From NCBI GenBank assembly GCA_947459455.1, contig CANHEC010000059.1:1-8714 (forward strand): DNA of 8,714 nucleotides, in the 5' to 3' direction. Below the pieces are notes generated by a model, which was not told the DNA's origin, searched no databases, and worked only from the letters and a program-made list of their open reading frames with translations. Position 1 is the first letter of the stretch, and each line of letters starts with the position of its first letter. Positions 1-6,844 of the stretch are shown here, piece by piece. This DNA comes from Chitinophagaceae bacterium (GTDB lineage Bacteria; Bacteroidota; Bacteroidia; Chitinophagales; Chitinophagaceae). Made by a program: the position numbers and the translations under genes.

Positions 1-563
1 CTAAAGTACTCCATCATTGCCCAAATAGTAGTTTCAGCACAACTAATTGTCTCGCCATCTTGAGAACTATGTGAAAACCCGGTTATGCTAAGTTTAAGAC
101 CACCGATCAAAGCCGTTTCCGTATGTTGACAACAGTCAAAGTCCTGTATCTTCATTGCACGGCGATTTAATAAATTCCGACCAACTGCTTTCTCTTTTAA
201 CGGCCGTACAACGCAATAGCCCAAAAAAGCGGCTTGCAATTTATTTTGAGCGCTTATAGTACCATAATCCTCTTCGACAATGTCAGGCTCAAAGAAGCTT
301 AATCGAACACAATCCTTTGGATAGTCTTTATGCTTAGTCGAAAAGTAGGTATAATAGCTATCTCGATAAACTTTATCTAAGTACGGAAACTCTAACACTA
401 CTTTTAGATCTGCTCTCATTGGTTCGAGAAAATAGGCAATGTTAGCAGCCGTTTCATCCAACCTCATATCATAGAAATGTAGAGGGTAATTTTCTTTGAG
501 AAAGGCATTAAGCTTCCTTGGCAAATTTTTAATTGAACAAAATGAAGTGTTGATAAAAGCCAT
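1..563 (-). CDS. Partial gene of unknown function, possible papain-like cysteine hydrolase N-terminal part (C-terminus beyond window)
   Basis: An open frame starts at ATG 563-561 and stays open for 187 codons to the window edge, so the C-terminus is missing. I do not recognise a named family. The first ~50 residues (MAFINTSFCS...) look globular. A Tyr/Asp-rich stretch follows at residues 57-75 (EFPYLDKVYRDSYYTYF), then a beta-rich stretch with LGYCVVRP near 114-121. Near the end are Gln168-Asp169, Cys175-Ala176-Glu177 and Trp181. In papain-like and C39-like cysteine peptidases a Gln (oxyanion hole) lies a few residues before the nucleophilic Cys at the start of a helix, so Cys175 is a candidate nucleophile. 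That is inference only, because the expected His and Asp/Asn would lie outside the window. There is no signal peptide, so it is probably cytoplasmic. GC is about 38%, well below its neighbours, which suggests horizontal acquisition. It is co-directional with the amylosucrase gene but 93 bp away. Confidence 0.7.
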   Translation of the reverse strand, partial: MAFINTSFCSIKNLPRKLNAFLKENYPLHFYDMRLDETAANIAYFLEPMRADLKVVLEFPYLDKVYRDSYYTYFSTKHKDYPKDCVRLSFFEPDIVEEDYGTISAQNKLQAAFLGYCVVRPLKEKAVGRNLLNRRAMKIQDFDCCQHTETALIGGLKLSITGFSHSSQDGETISCAETTIWAMMEYF

Positions 564-649
564 GAATCACTTATTGTCATCAAGATAAATAATCGATTGG
601 CGAACCAAAACCCGATTTGTCCACAAAAAGGGAGCCAGTGTGATTCATG
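561..649. repeat. 10-bp perfect inverted repeat flanking the spacer between amylosucrase and the left-end gene
   Basis: CATGAATCAC (561-570) and GTGATTCATG (640-649) are perfect reverse complements 69 bp apart. The left arm contains the ATG of the partial gene, and the right arm lies 7 bp beyond the amylosucrase stop codon. In a read-through transcript the arms could pair and hide the start codon. It could also be chance, or a relic of an insertion boundary. Confidence 0.4.
581..610 (-). promoter_or_regulatory. Weak candidate Bacteroidota-type promoter for the partial left-end gene
   Basis: Read on the minus strand, TTTTG (610-606) is followed after 18 bases by TATCTTG (587-581), 17 bases before the ATG at 563. 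This resembles the Bacteroidota pattern TTTG...TAnnTTTG, but one T is missing from the -7 element and the spacing is slightly short. The A/T-rich leader has no Shine-Dalgarno sequence, which is normal for this phylum. It is a weak match. Confidence 0.25.
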
Positions 650-656
650 CAGTGCG

Positions 657-2603
657 CTAAACCCCTTCCAACAGCATAAAACCAAACGGTGGCAGCACGA
701 GGTATTCCCGATCGGTACCCAAGCTGAAGTCCTTGCCGCTTACATAGTCGTGCACTGCCGTGCTGTGCAGCCCTTTTTCGCGAAAAGCATACCAGGTGAG
801 CCAGGCATCTTTATCCGAAAAATTGAACACGCAATACAAGCGTTGGCCTGCAGTATGGCGTACATACCCCGCTACATGAATATTGTGCGGCGTCATCCAT
901 TCCAGGTTGCTTCTGTCGGCTACAATGGCCAACTTTTTGCGCAGTGCTATCAATTGCCGGGTAGCGGCAAACACCTTCCCAGCCACACTGTCGGCATCAT
1001 CAACATCTACTGCCTCCCATTGTATCATGGGCCGGTGCATCCATCGATTGTCGTAGCTCTTGCCGGGATCTTGCAGATAGCTGTAGTCGTTGGTAGCACC
1101 CAATTCATCGCCATAAAAAATCATGGGTAAGCCCCCGATGAAAAAGCTGTGCGCCTGCATCAACACGATTTTCTGTATGGCTTTTGCCACCTCCGCTTCA
1201 TCGCCACCGGCCACAGCTTTTTCCAGTCCGCATAGCGATGCCAGCGAGCCACTGATGCGGGCATCATTGGTTTTGGGGTTCACGCCAAACAAAGCACCCA
1301 CGGCCGGCGACCCTTCGTAAGCACCGCTGAAATAATCTTTCAAAAAGCATCGATGCTCAAAAGGATTGTAGCCTGCTGCTCTGATCATTTCATCATCGTA
1401 GCCCAGTCCAATATCATCGTGGCAGCGGGTGTAGGTAATCCACGAAGTGCCGTACGGTTTGCGCAGCAGCTCGTGCTGTGCCGCCAGCATCACCCGGGTG
1501 TCGCCGGTGGCCAGTGCGTCCCATTGCAGCGCCATGTGGGTGGCATTGTAGGCAAAGTCGCACTCACGGGCGGTGAACCGGTCGGTGCCGAAGTATTTCA
1601 TGATTTCGGCGGGTGCCACAATCGCTTCGCCCAGCAGCGCCATACCGGGTGTAGCTGCCTGTACACATAGTTTTATCAGCCGCAACAACGTGTGCGCCTC
1701 CGGCAAATTCTGGCTAGTGGTGCCCAGCTTTTTCCAGATAAATGCAGGGGCATCAATGCGCAGCACATCTACACCCAGGTTGGCGTAGAAAAAAATGGTA
1801 TCCAGCATGGCTATCAGCACAGCAGGATTGGTATAGTTCAGATCCCACTGATAATTGTGAAACACACTCATCACCCATGCTTGCTGCTCGGGTACCCAGG
1901 TAAAACTGCCGGGCGCACTTTCAGGAAAAATATCGGGCATGGTCACCTCGTACTGATCGGGCAACGTGCGGTCGGGATAGAAATAATAGAAATCCCTGTA
2001 ATGCGCATCGCCCTGCTTTGCCTTCACCGCCCATGCGTGGTGATGCGAAGTATGATTGAGCACAATATCGAGCATGAGATACATGCCCTGCCGATGAAGC
2101 GCCTGCTGCAGCTGCTGCAAATCGTGCAAGCTGCCGAAGCGAGGGTCTACTTCGCGAAAATTAGATACCGCATAGCCGCCATCGCTTTCGTTGGGCGGAC
2201 TCTGAAAGATGGGCATCAGGTGCAGCAGGTTTACCCCCAGCTCTTCAAAATAACTGAGCCGTTGCTGCAGGCCTGCAAGGTTGCCCGCAAACCGATCTAC
2301 ATACAAACTCATGCCTACCAGTTCATGACTGGTAAACCAAGGCTCGGGATGCGCCAGCTTTTCGGCATCTAACCGGCGCAGCAGTGCCGGCCGGCCGGCA
2401 TAGGCAGCCACCACCGTTTGCAGCAGCTGGCCAAACTGCGCAGCCGCATCGGGCCGGTCGCCATACAGCTGCATGAACAGATCGTGTATCTGCTCGGTGT
2501 TGCTCAGCAGCCGGGTAAAAAAATCAAGATCGCTCCCTGCAATATCCAGCGTAGACGAAAGCGCCAAAGCCTTGGCCTGCTGATGAAGAGAATGTGTATA
2601 CAT
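657..2603 (-). CDS. ams: Amylosucrase (sucrose:alpha-1,4-glucan glucosyltransferase, GH13)
   Basis: The enzyme (EC 2.4.1.4) moves glucose from sucrose onto an alpha-1,4-glucan and releases fructose. From the chosen ATG it has 648 residues, close to the 636 of Neisseria polysaccharea amylosucrase. It has an N-terminal helical region (~1-90), the GH13 barrel starting at about LVGMSLYVDRFAG, and a C-terminal beta domain. Visible motifs are SDGGYAVSNFREV (Asp141), DIVLNHTS (His184), VLRIDAPAF with the nucleophile Asp284 and Arg282, LLGEAIVAP with acid/base Glu326, RCHDDIG (His395, Asp396), and DNRWMHRP (Arg520). Asp141 and Arg520 match the amylosucrase-specific salt bridge D144-R509, which separates it from plain amylases. 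There is no signal peptide, so it acts in the cytoplasm. ATG 2603 is preferred to an upstream GTG at 2714 because it gives the family length and lies 5 bases after the fructokinase stop, suggesting translational coupling. Sucrose hydrolase or a trehalose synthase-like enzyme is less likely. Confidence 0.93.
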   Translation of the reverse strand: MYTHSLHQQAKALALSSTLDIAGSDLDFFTRLLSNTEQIHDLFMQLYGDRPDAAAQFGQLLQTVVAAYAGRPALLRRLDAEKLAHPEPWFTSHELVGMSLYVDRFAGNLAGLQQRLSYFEELGVNLLHLMPIFQSPPNESDGGYAVSNFREVDPRFGSLHDLQQLQQALHRQGMYLMLDIVLNHTSHHHAWAVKAKQGDAHYRDFYYFYPDRTLPDQYEVTMPDIFPESAPGSFTWVPEQQAWVMSVFHNYQWDLNYTNPAVLIAMLDTIFFYANLGVDVLRIDAPAFIWKKLGTTSQNLPEAHTLLRLIKLCVQAATPGMALLGEAIVAPAEIMKYFGTDRFTARECDFAYNATHMALQWDALATGDTRVMLAAQHELLRKPYGTSWITYTRCHDDIGLGYDDEMIRAAGYNPFEHRCFLKDYFSGAYEGSPAVGALFGVNPKTNDARISGSLASLCGLEKAVAGGDEAEVAKAIQKIVLMQAHSFFIGGLPMIFYGDELGATNDYSYLQDPGKSYDNRWMHRPMIQWEAVDVDDADSVAGKVFAATRQLIALRKKLAIVADRSNLEWMTPHNIHVAGYVRHTAGQRLYCVFNFSDKDAWLTWYAFREKGLHSTAVHDYVSGKDFSLGTDREYLVLPPFGFMLLEGV

Positions 2604-2608
2604 GCTTA

Positions 2609-3562
2609 CTAGTCGAAAATGCTTTTGTGTAAGTGTTTGAAAGCCTCCATGGCGCCCATGTACTCGCAGGTACGGGCGCCAGCTTTGTTGGCATTGCGCA
2701 CTATTTGCTGCCACTGCGGCTGGTCAAGGGTGGTGCGCTGCGCCGCTGGCAATTGCTGCAGTTGGTACAGCACCGCTCCTACAAATGCATCGCCGGCACC
2801 GGTAGTATCTACCGGCTTTACAGGTATGCTACCCACCAGCTCGGTATGCTGGCCACAGCGCAGCAGGGTGCCCTCGGCTCCCAGCGTAATGGCAAAAACG
2901 CTGCTGGTGCGGCGTTGCAGTTCATGCGTGGCGGCTTCCAGTGTAGTAGTACCGGTCAGCAGCATCGCTTCTTCATCGCTTACTTTGAAAAAGTGGCAAC
3001 GCTCCAGAAAGTGCCAGCTCTGTTCAATAAAGCTGGCCTGCTGCTGCGCAAACAGCAGGTGCCGATAGTTGGGATCGAAGCTGATAAACGCCTGCTGATT
3101 GATGCCTTGCTGCAAAAGCTGGCGATAGCTGTGCTGCAAAGGGCCTGGCAAGAAGGCAGTAGCGCTGCCAAAGTGCAGCATATCAAACTCGGTCATGGGA
3201 ATGCGGGCCAGGTCATCGGGCCCCAATTGTCCATCGGCACCACGGTTGAAATAAAAGTCCCGCTCCCCATTTTCCATCAGCGATACAAACGCAAACGTGG
3301 TGAAGTGCTGCGGATCGGCAAATACAAACCGGGTACCAATGCCCATGTCCTGCATCACCTGCACCAGGTGTTGGCCAAAAGGATCGGTACCCACTTTGGC
3401 ACTCATTTCTACCGGGCCACCCAAGGCTGCTACAGCTGCCGCTACATTGGCAGGTGCACCACCGGCCTTCTTCAAAAAATGCTGGCCAGCCGACAATGGC
3501 TGCCCCTTGTCGGTACAAATCATATCAATGAGGGCCTCGCCCATGCACAGTAGCTTCTTCAT
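2609..3562 (-). CDS. scrK: PfkB-family fructokinase
   Basis: This 317-residue kinase is a typical ribokinase/PfkB-fold protein. It probably phosphorylates fructose to fructose 6-phosphate with ATP, in the cytoplasm. Visible motifs are MGEALIDM at the start, the N-terminal PfkB signature GGAPANVAAAVAALGG (residues ~34-49), FDPNYR (~162-167) and the C-terminal signature DTTGAGDAFVGA, with catalytic Asp258 in the GAGD anion hole. ATG 3562 (MKKLLCMGEAL) is chosen because known fructokinases start just before the first beta strand; a GTG at 3646 would add 28 unlikely residues and overlap the transporter gene. The gene lies between a sugar permease and amylosucrase on the same strand. Since amylosucrase releases fructose from sucrose, the fructose specificity is well supported by context. 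From sequence alone, another PfkB sugar kinase cannot be excluded. The symbol follows sucrose-operon usage and is inferred. Confidence 0.88.
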   Translation of the reverse strand: MKKLLCMGEALIDMICTDKGQPLSAGQHFLKKAGGAPANVAAAVAALGGPVEMSAKVGTDPFGQHLVQVMQDMGIGTRFVFADPQHFTTFAFVSLMENGERDFYFNRGADGQLGPDDLARIPMTEFDMLHFGSATAFLPGPLQHSYRQLLQQGINQQAFISFDPNYRHLLFAQQQASFIEQSWHFLERCHFFKVSDEEAMLLTGTTTLEAATHELQRRTSSVFAITLGAEGTLLRCGQHTELVGSIPVKPVDTTGAGDAFVGAVLYQLQQLPAAQRTTLDQPQWQQIVRNANKAGARTCEYMGAMEAFKHLHKSIFD

Positions 3563-3632
3563 TTGACAACTTCGCTTTGAAAAAAACTTATTGAAATGCC
3601 TAAGGTGTAGCTCGATGGTTATGAACAAGAGA

Positions 3633-4964
3633 CTAATGTCCAGCACCGCTCAATACAATGGGACCCTCGGTACGCCGGGGCTTCATGAGCAGCGTAGCAG
3701 CCGCCGCCAATAGCAGCAGCACACCGGCCAAGGAGATAGCTTTCCCCGGATCATTGTTCAGGTAGTTTTTGAGTACAGCTCCAAACGTGATGTTTTGCAA
3801 GATCATCGGTATCACTATCATCATGTTTACAATGCCCATGTATACCCCGTATCGTTCTTTCGGAATATTGCTCACCACCATCAGGTAAGGAATACCCATC
3901 ATGCTGGCCCAGCCAATGCCAAAGCCGGTGATGGCAGGAAACAACAGGTATTTGTTTTCAATGTGCGGAAAAGCCAGGAAGCCGAGGCCTGCCAAAATGA
4001 GGCAGGAAAAGTGTACCAGCTTGGGCGAATATTTTTTGGCAAACCAAACCAGCGCAAAGGCACTGAGAAAGGTGACAATATTGTACCAGCCATTTACAAG
4101 ACCTGTCCAGCTGACTGCCTCTTCGTATAGTTTTGGATTGTCGGCGGGGGTGGTGCCAAACACACTTTGCGCCACGCTTTTGCTGCTGTTTTGCCAATAG
4201 CAAAACAAGGCATACCACTGAAACAGGTACACCAGCGCCAGCTGCCACATGATGCGGGGCATGTCTTTAATGGCAGATACAATTTCTTTAAACGGCGACA
4301 ACACATTGATAGGTTCTGCCTTTATATGTGCCAGCTCTTCGGCAGATGGCGGTATTTCGGGCGTGGTACGTGCACTCCACCAAATACTGCCTATGCTACA
4401 CACCGCCCCCAGAAAAAACGAGGCATATACCCAGGTAGGTAGCTTGCCCATGCTGCCCACGAAGATCATGGGAAAAACATAAAGCGAAAGATTGGCCAGC
4501 GTTTGGCCGAGGCCGGTAAAAAAGCTTTGCGCCTGAAAGCCGGTGGGCTGCTGCGACGCATCGAGCTTATCGGCTATAAACGCCCGATAAGGCTCCATGG
4601 CCGTATTGTTGCCGGCATCCAGTATCCACAGCAGGCCGGCGGCCATCCACAAGCTGCTGCTGAAAGGATACAGAAACAGCGCCAGGCTGCACATAATGGC
4701 ACCGATGAAAAAGTAAGGCTTGCGTCGACCAAAGCGAGGGCTCCAGGTTTTATCGCTCAGTGCGCCAATAATGGGCTGCACCAACAAGCCTGTCATGGGG
4801 CCGGCCAGGTTCAGAATAGGAATTTCATCGGGGCTGGCGCCCAGCATATCGTAAATGGGATTGACCGCACTTTGCTGCAAACCAAAACTGTACTGAATGC
4901 CGAGGAACCCCACATTCATGTTGATGATTTGGGAGAACGACAAGCGAGGCTTAGGCGTAGACAT
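3633..4964 (-). CDS. MFS sugar permease, SLC45/plant sucrose-transporter-like, probable sucrose:H+ symporter
   Basis: A 443-residue, very hydrophobic protein expected to have 12 membrane helices, with a central cytoplasmic loop around residues 199-235. Family marks are LAGPMTGLLVQPIIGALSD (53-71), RFGRRKPY (77-84), matching the RxGRR element of SLC45 and plant SUT transporters, NTAMEPYRAFIAD in helix 4 (120-132), and IPYLMVVSNIPKERYGVYMGI (358-378). Members carry disaccharides, mainly sucrose or maltose/malto-oligosaccharides, with protons. It is the first gene of the transporter-fructokinase-amylosucrase operon, so sucrose is the best guess for substrate. A 70-bp gap with no terminator separates it from the fructokinase gene. 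ATG 4964 (MSTPKPRL) is preferred to the TTG at 4970, which would add only two residues. Maltose or maltodextrin uptake is the main alternative. Confidence 0.88.
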   Translation of the reverse strand: MSTPKPRLSFSQIINMNVGFLGIQYSFGLQQSAVNPIYDMLGASPDEIPILNLAGPMTGLLVQPIIGALSDKTWSPRFGRRKPYFFIGAIMCSLALFLYPFSSSLWMAAGLLWILDAGNNTAMEPYRAFIADKLDASQQPTGFQAQSFFTGLGQTLANLSLYVFPMIFVGSMGKLPTWVYASFFLGAVCSIGSIWWSARTTPEIPPSAEELAHIKAEPINVLSPFKEIVSAIKDMPRIMWQLALVYLFQWYALFCYWQNSSKSVAQSVFGTTPADNPKLYEEAVSWTGLVNGWYNIVTFLSAFALVWFAKKYSPKLVHFSCLILAGLGFLAFPHIENKYLLFPAITGFGIGWASMMGIPYLMVVSNIPKERYGVYMGIVNMMIVIPMILQNITFGAVLKNYLNNDPGKAISLAGVLLLLAAAATLLMKPRRTEGPIVLSGAGH

Positions 4965-5023
4965 AGGCAAGCAACAAATAATTAAAACTGAATATAGTCA
5001 CGAGTGGTATTTTCATTCCTGCT
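4965..5023. promoter_or_regulatory. Divergent intergenic region between sucrose operon and lamin-tail gene
   Basis: Only 59 A/T-rich bases separate the two divergent start codons, so promoters for both transcripts must lie here or extend into the coding regions. I found no exact TAnnTTTG. The nearest are TATATTCA on the minus strand and TATTTTCA on the plus strand, each two mismatches off. No convincing LacI-type palindrome is visible. Confidence 0.35.
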
Positions 5024-6754
5024 ATGAAAAGGAAATTTGGAGCCCTGTTGGCGGCCATCGTTTGCACAATCGTTTGCGGTGAGAACATAGCGGCGCAAGC
5101 CCGCTACAGCCTTGTTATTTCCGAAATCATGGCCGATCCCACGCCGCAAATTGGCCTGCCCAATGCCGAATGGATTGAGCTGCGCAACGCATCGGCGGCA
5201 GCCATCAACCTGCAGGGCTACCGGCTGCAAAAGCCCGGCACTACTGCCAGCGGGCCCCTGCCCAATCTGCTGCTGGCGCCCGATAGCAGCATTGTAGTGT
5301 GCACCGCTTCTCAGGTAGCCGCCTTGGCTGTGTTTGGCCGTACTACCAGCGTTACCAGCTTTCCCAGCCTGGGCAATGATGGCGACGAACTGATACTGCT
5401 GGCCCCCAATGGCAGCGTGATGCACAACGTACGCTACAGCAGCAGCTGGTATCGCAATACCGTAAAGGCCGACGGCGGCTGGACACTGGAAATGATTGAC
5501 CCCCGCAACGCCTGCAGCGGCGCCGACAACTGGACCGCCAGCAACGACAGCAAAGGCGGTACACCAGGCCAGCCCAACAGTGCATTGCGCAGCAATGCCG
5601 ACCAAACAGCGCCACGGCTGCTGCGGGCCGCAGCCATCAATAGCAGCACCCTGCAGCTGCAGTACAACGAAAGCATGGACAGCACCCGGGCCGCCACCGC
5701 CGCCAGCTATCGGCTGAGCGATGGCCTGCAGGTACAAAGCGCCAGCACCCTGCCCGCCAGCTTTGCACGGGTCAATGTGCAGGTAGCACCACCAATGGCT
5801 GCCAATCGCATTTACACCGTAGAGGCGGCAGCCAGCATTACCGACTGTGCGGGCAACGGACTGAACCCGGCATTCAGCACCGTAAGGGCCGGTTTGTTTG
5901 CCGCTGTCGACAGCCTCGATGTAGTGGTGAATGAAATCCTTTTCAACCCCAAATCGCCGGGGGTAGATTATGTAGAGCTGTACAATCGCAGCAACAAAAT
6001 CATCAACCTGCAGGAGCTGCTGATAGCCAACCGCAGCAGCAGCGGAGCCGTAGCCAGCTTTGTACCCATCAGTGCCGAAGCATTTGCTTTCTTCCCCGGC
6101 GATTTTGTAGTACTAACTACCGATGCCAATATAGTAGCACAGCAGTACACCGTGCGGCAGCCGGCCGCCATACTCACACTCAGCAGCCTGCCATCGTACC
6201 CCGATGACAAGGGCACTGTAGTAGTAGTGACCACCGCCGGCCGCGTAATAGACGAGGTGCCCTTCGATGCCCGCTGGCATTTTGCGCTGGTAGATGATGA
6301 GGAAGGCATTGCCCTCGAACGCATAGATGCCAATGGCCCATCCAACAGCCGCGACAACTGGACCAGCGCTGCCAGCACCGCAGGCTTTGGTACGCCTACT
6401 GCCGCCAATAGCCAGCTGAAAGCCGCCACACAGGCGCAAGGCGACATCAGCATCAGCCCCAAAATATTCAGCCCCGATAATGATGGCTTCGAAGACTTTG
6501 CACTGATTGAGTTTCGGTTTCCGCAGGCGGGCTATGTAGCCAATGTGACCATTATGGATGCTGCCGGCCGTGCCATCAGGGTGCTGCAGCGCAATACCAC
6601 CTGCGCCCAAAGTGGCAGCTGGCGCTGGGATGGACTGAATGATAAACTGCAACGCGTTCCTGTAGGCACTTACATCATCTTTACTGAGATCTTCAATTTG
6701 CAAGGCAACAAACGGGTGTTTAAAAACACCGTGACGGTAGCCCGCAAGTTCTGA
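5024..6754 (+). CDS. Secreted protein with two lamin-tail domains and a FlgD/T9SS-like C-terminal domain
   Basis: This 576-residue protein starts with a clear signal peptide: MKRKF, a hydrophobic core, and an AQA cleavage site after residue 26. The first lamin-tail domain (about 28-186) has LVISEIMADPTP, EWIELRN and GDELILL, and closes with GWTLEMIDP...DNWT...GTPGQPNS. A middle segment (about 190-295) resembles a bacterial Ig-like (SbsA/Big_5) domain, with SSTLQLQYNESMDSTRA. The second lamin-tail domain (about 298-460) has VVVNEILFNP, DYVELYNRS and GIALERID...DNWT...GTPTAANS. The C-terminal ~100 residues (ISPKIFSPDNDGFEDF ... VPVGTYIIF ... KNTVTVARKF) resemble the FlgD Ig-like/gliding-type domain common at the end of Bacteroidota type IX secretion cargo. 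A surface or extracellular structural or adhesive role is inferred; there is no visible catalytic domain. It diverges from the sucrose operon and is followed 90 bp later by a lipoprotein gene. Confidence 0.87.
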   Translation: MKRKFGALLAAIVCTIVCGENIAAQARYSLVISEIMADPTPQIGLPNAEWIELRNASAAAINLQGYRLQKPGTTASGPLPNLLLAPDSSIVVCTASQVAALAVFGRTTSVTSFPSLGNDGDELILLAPNGSVMHNVRYSSSWYRNTVKADGGWTLEMIDPRNACSGADNWTASNDSKGGTPGQPNSALRSNADQTAPRLLRAAAINSSTLQLQYNESMDSTRAATAASYRLSDGLQVQSASTLPASFARVNVQVAPPMAANRIYTVEAAASITDCAGNGLNPAFSTVRAGLFAAVDSLDVVVNEILFNPKSPGVDYVELYNRSNKIINLQELLIANRSSSGAVASFVPISAEAFAFFPGDFVVLTTDANIVAQQYTVRQPAAILTLSSLPSYPDDKGTVVVVTTAGRVIDEVPFDARWHFALVDDEEGIALERIDANGPSNSRDNWTSAASTAGFGTPTAANSQLKAATQAQGDISISPKIFSPDNDGFEDFALIEFRFPQAGYVANVTIMDAAGRAIRVLQRNTTCAQSGSWRWDGLNDKLQRVPVGTYIIFTEIFNLQGNKRVFKNTVTVARKF

Positions 6755-6755
6755 T

Positions 6756-6778
6756 CATCTTTGTACCCGCCTTTGTAC
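6756..6778 (+). promoter_or_regulatory. Candidate Bacteroidota promoter -7 element (CATCTTTG) with a tandem CTTTGTAC repeat
   Basis: CATCTTTG at 6756-6763 differs from TAnnTTTG by one base and begins one base after the lamin-tail gene stop codon. CTTTGTAC occurs at 6759-6766 and again at 6771-6778, a 12-bp period. It would give an ~80-nt leader to the lipoprotein gene. No clear -33 TTG is seen at the right distance, so read-through from the upstream gene remains possible. Confidence 0.35.
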
Positions 6779-6791
6779 GCATGGCTTAACA

Positions 6792-6816
6792 CGCCGGTAA
6801 CTAACTATTGCCGGCG
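6792..6816 (+). other. Small GC hairpin in the leader of the lipoprotein gene
   Basis: CGCCGG (6792-6797) and CCGGCG (6811-6816) form a perfect 6-bp stem with a 13-nt A/T-rich loop, ending 28 bases before the ATG at 6845. No T tract follows, so it is not a normal intrinsic terminator. It might stabilise mRNA ends or be a chance palindrome. Confidence 0.3.
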
Positions 6817-6844
6817 GTGGCCGTATCAGCAAAAAGCAACCCAC

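Noticed and set aside
600..660. Intrinsic terminator after amylosucrase
   Set aside because: On the minus strand there is a short T run (CCTTTTTG) but no stable GC stem directly before it; the only inverted repeat has a 69-nt loop.
464..685. 73-codon minus-strand frame across the amylosucrase end and the left spacer
   Set aside because: It overlaps two better-supported genes in another frame and has no promoter or motif of its own.
1692..2372. 226-codon plus-strand frame opposite amylosucrase, and the similar frame at 597-1130
   Set aside because: Both are shadows of the amylosucrase gene, with no recognisable motif or start signal.
2633..3553. 306-codon open frame on the plus strand, antisense to fructokinase
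   Set aside because: It lies wholly opposite a well-supported PfkB kinase and shows no domain motif. Long antisense frames are expected from the codon bias of GC-richer genes.
3563..3646. N-terminal extension of fructokinase from a GTG start
   Set aside because: It overlaps the permease stop region and adds residues not found in the PfkB fold; the ATG at 3562 fits the family.
4982..5737. 251-codon minus-strand frame opposite the first lamin-tail domain
   Set aside because: Ala/Gly-rich shadow without domain features; the plus-strand gene has a signal peptide and clear domains.
6761..6844. N-terminal extension of the lipoprotein from a TTG start
   Set aside because: It would place 28 residues before the hydrophobic signal and the lipobox-like Cys; the ATG at 6845 gives a normal lipoprotein N-terminus.
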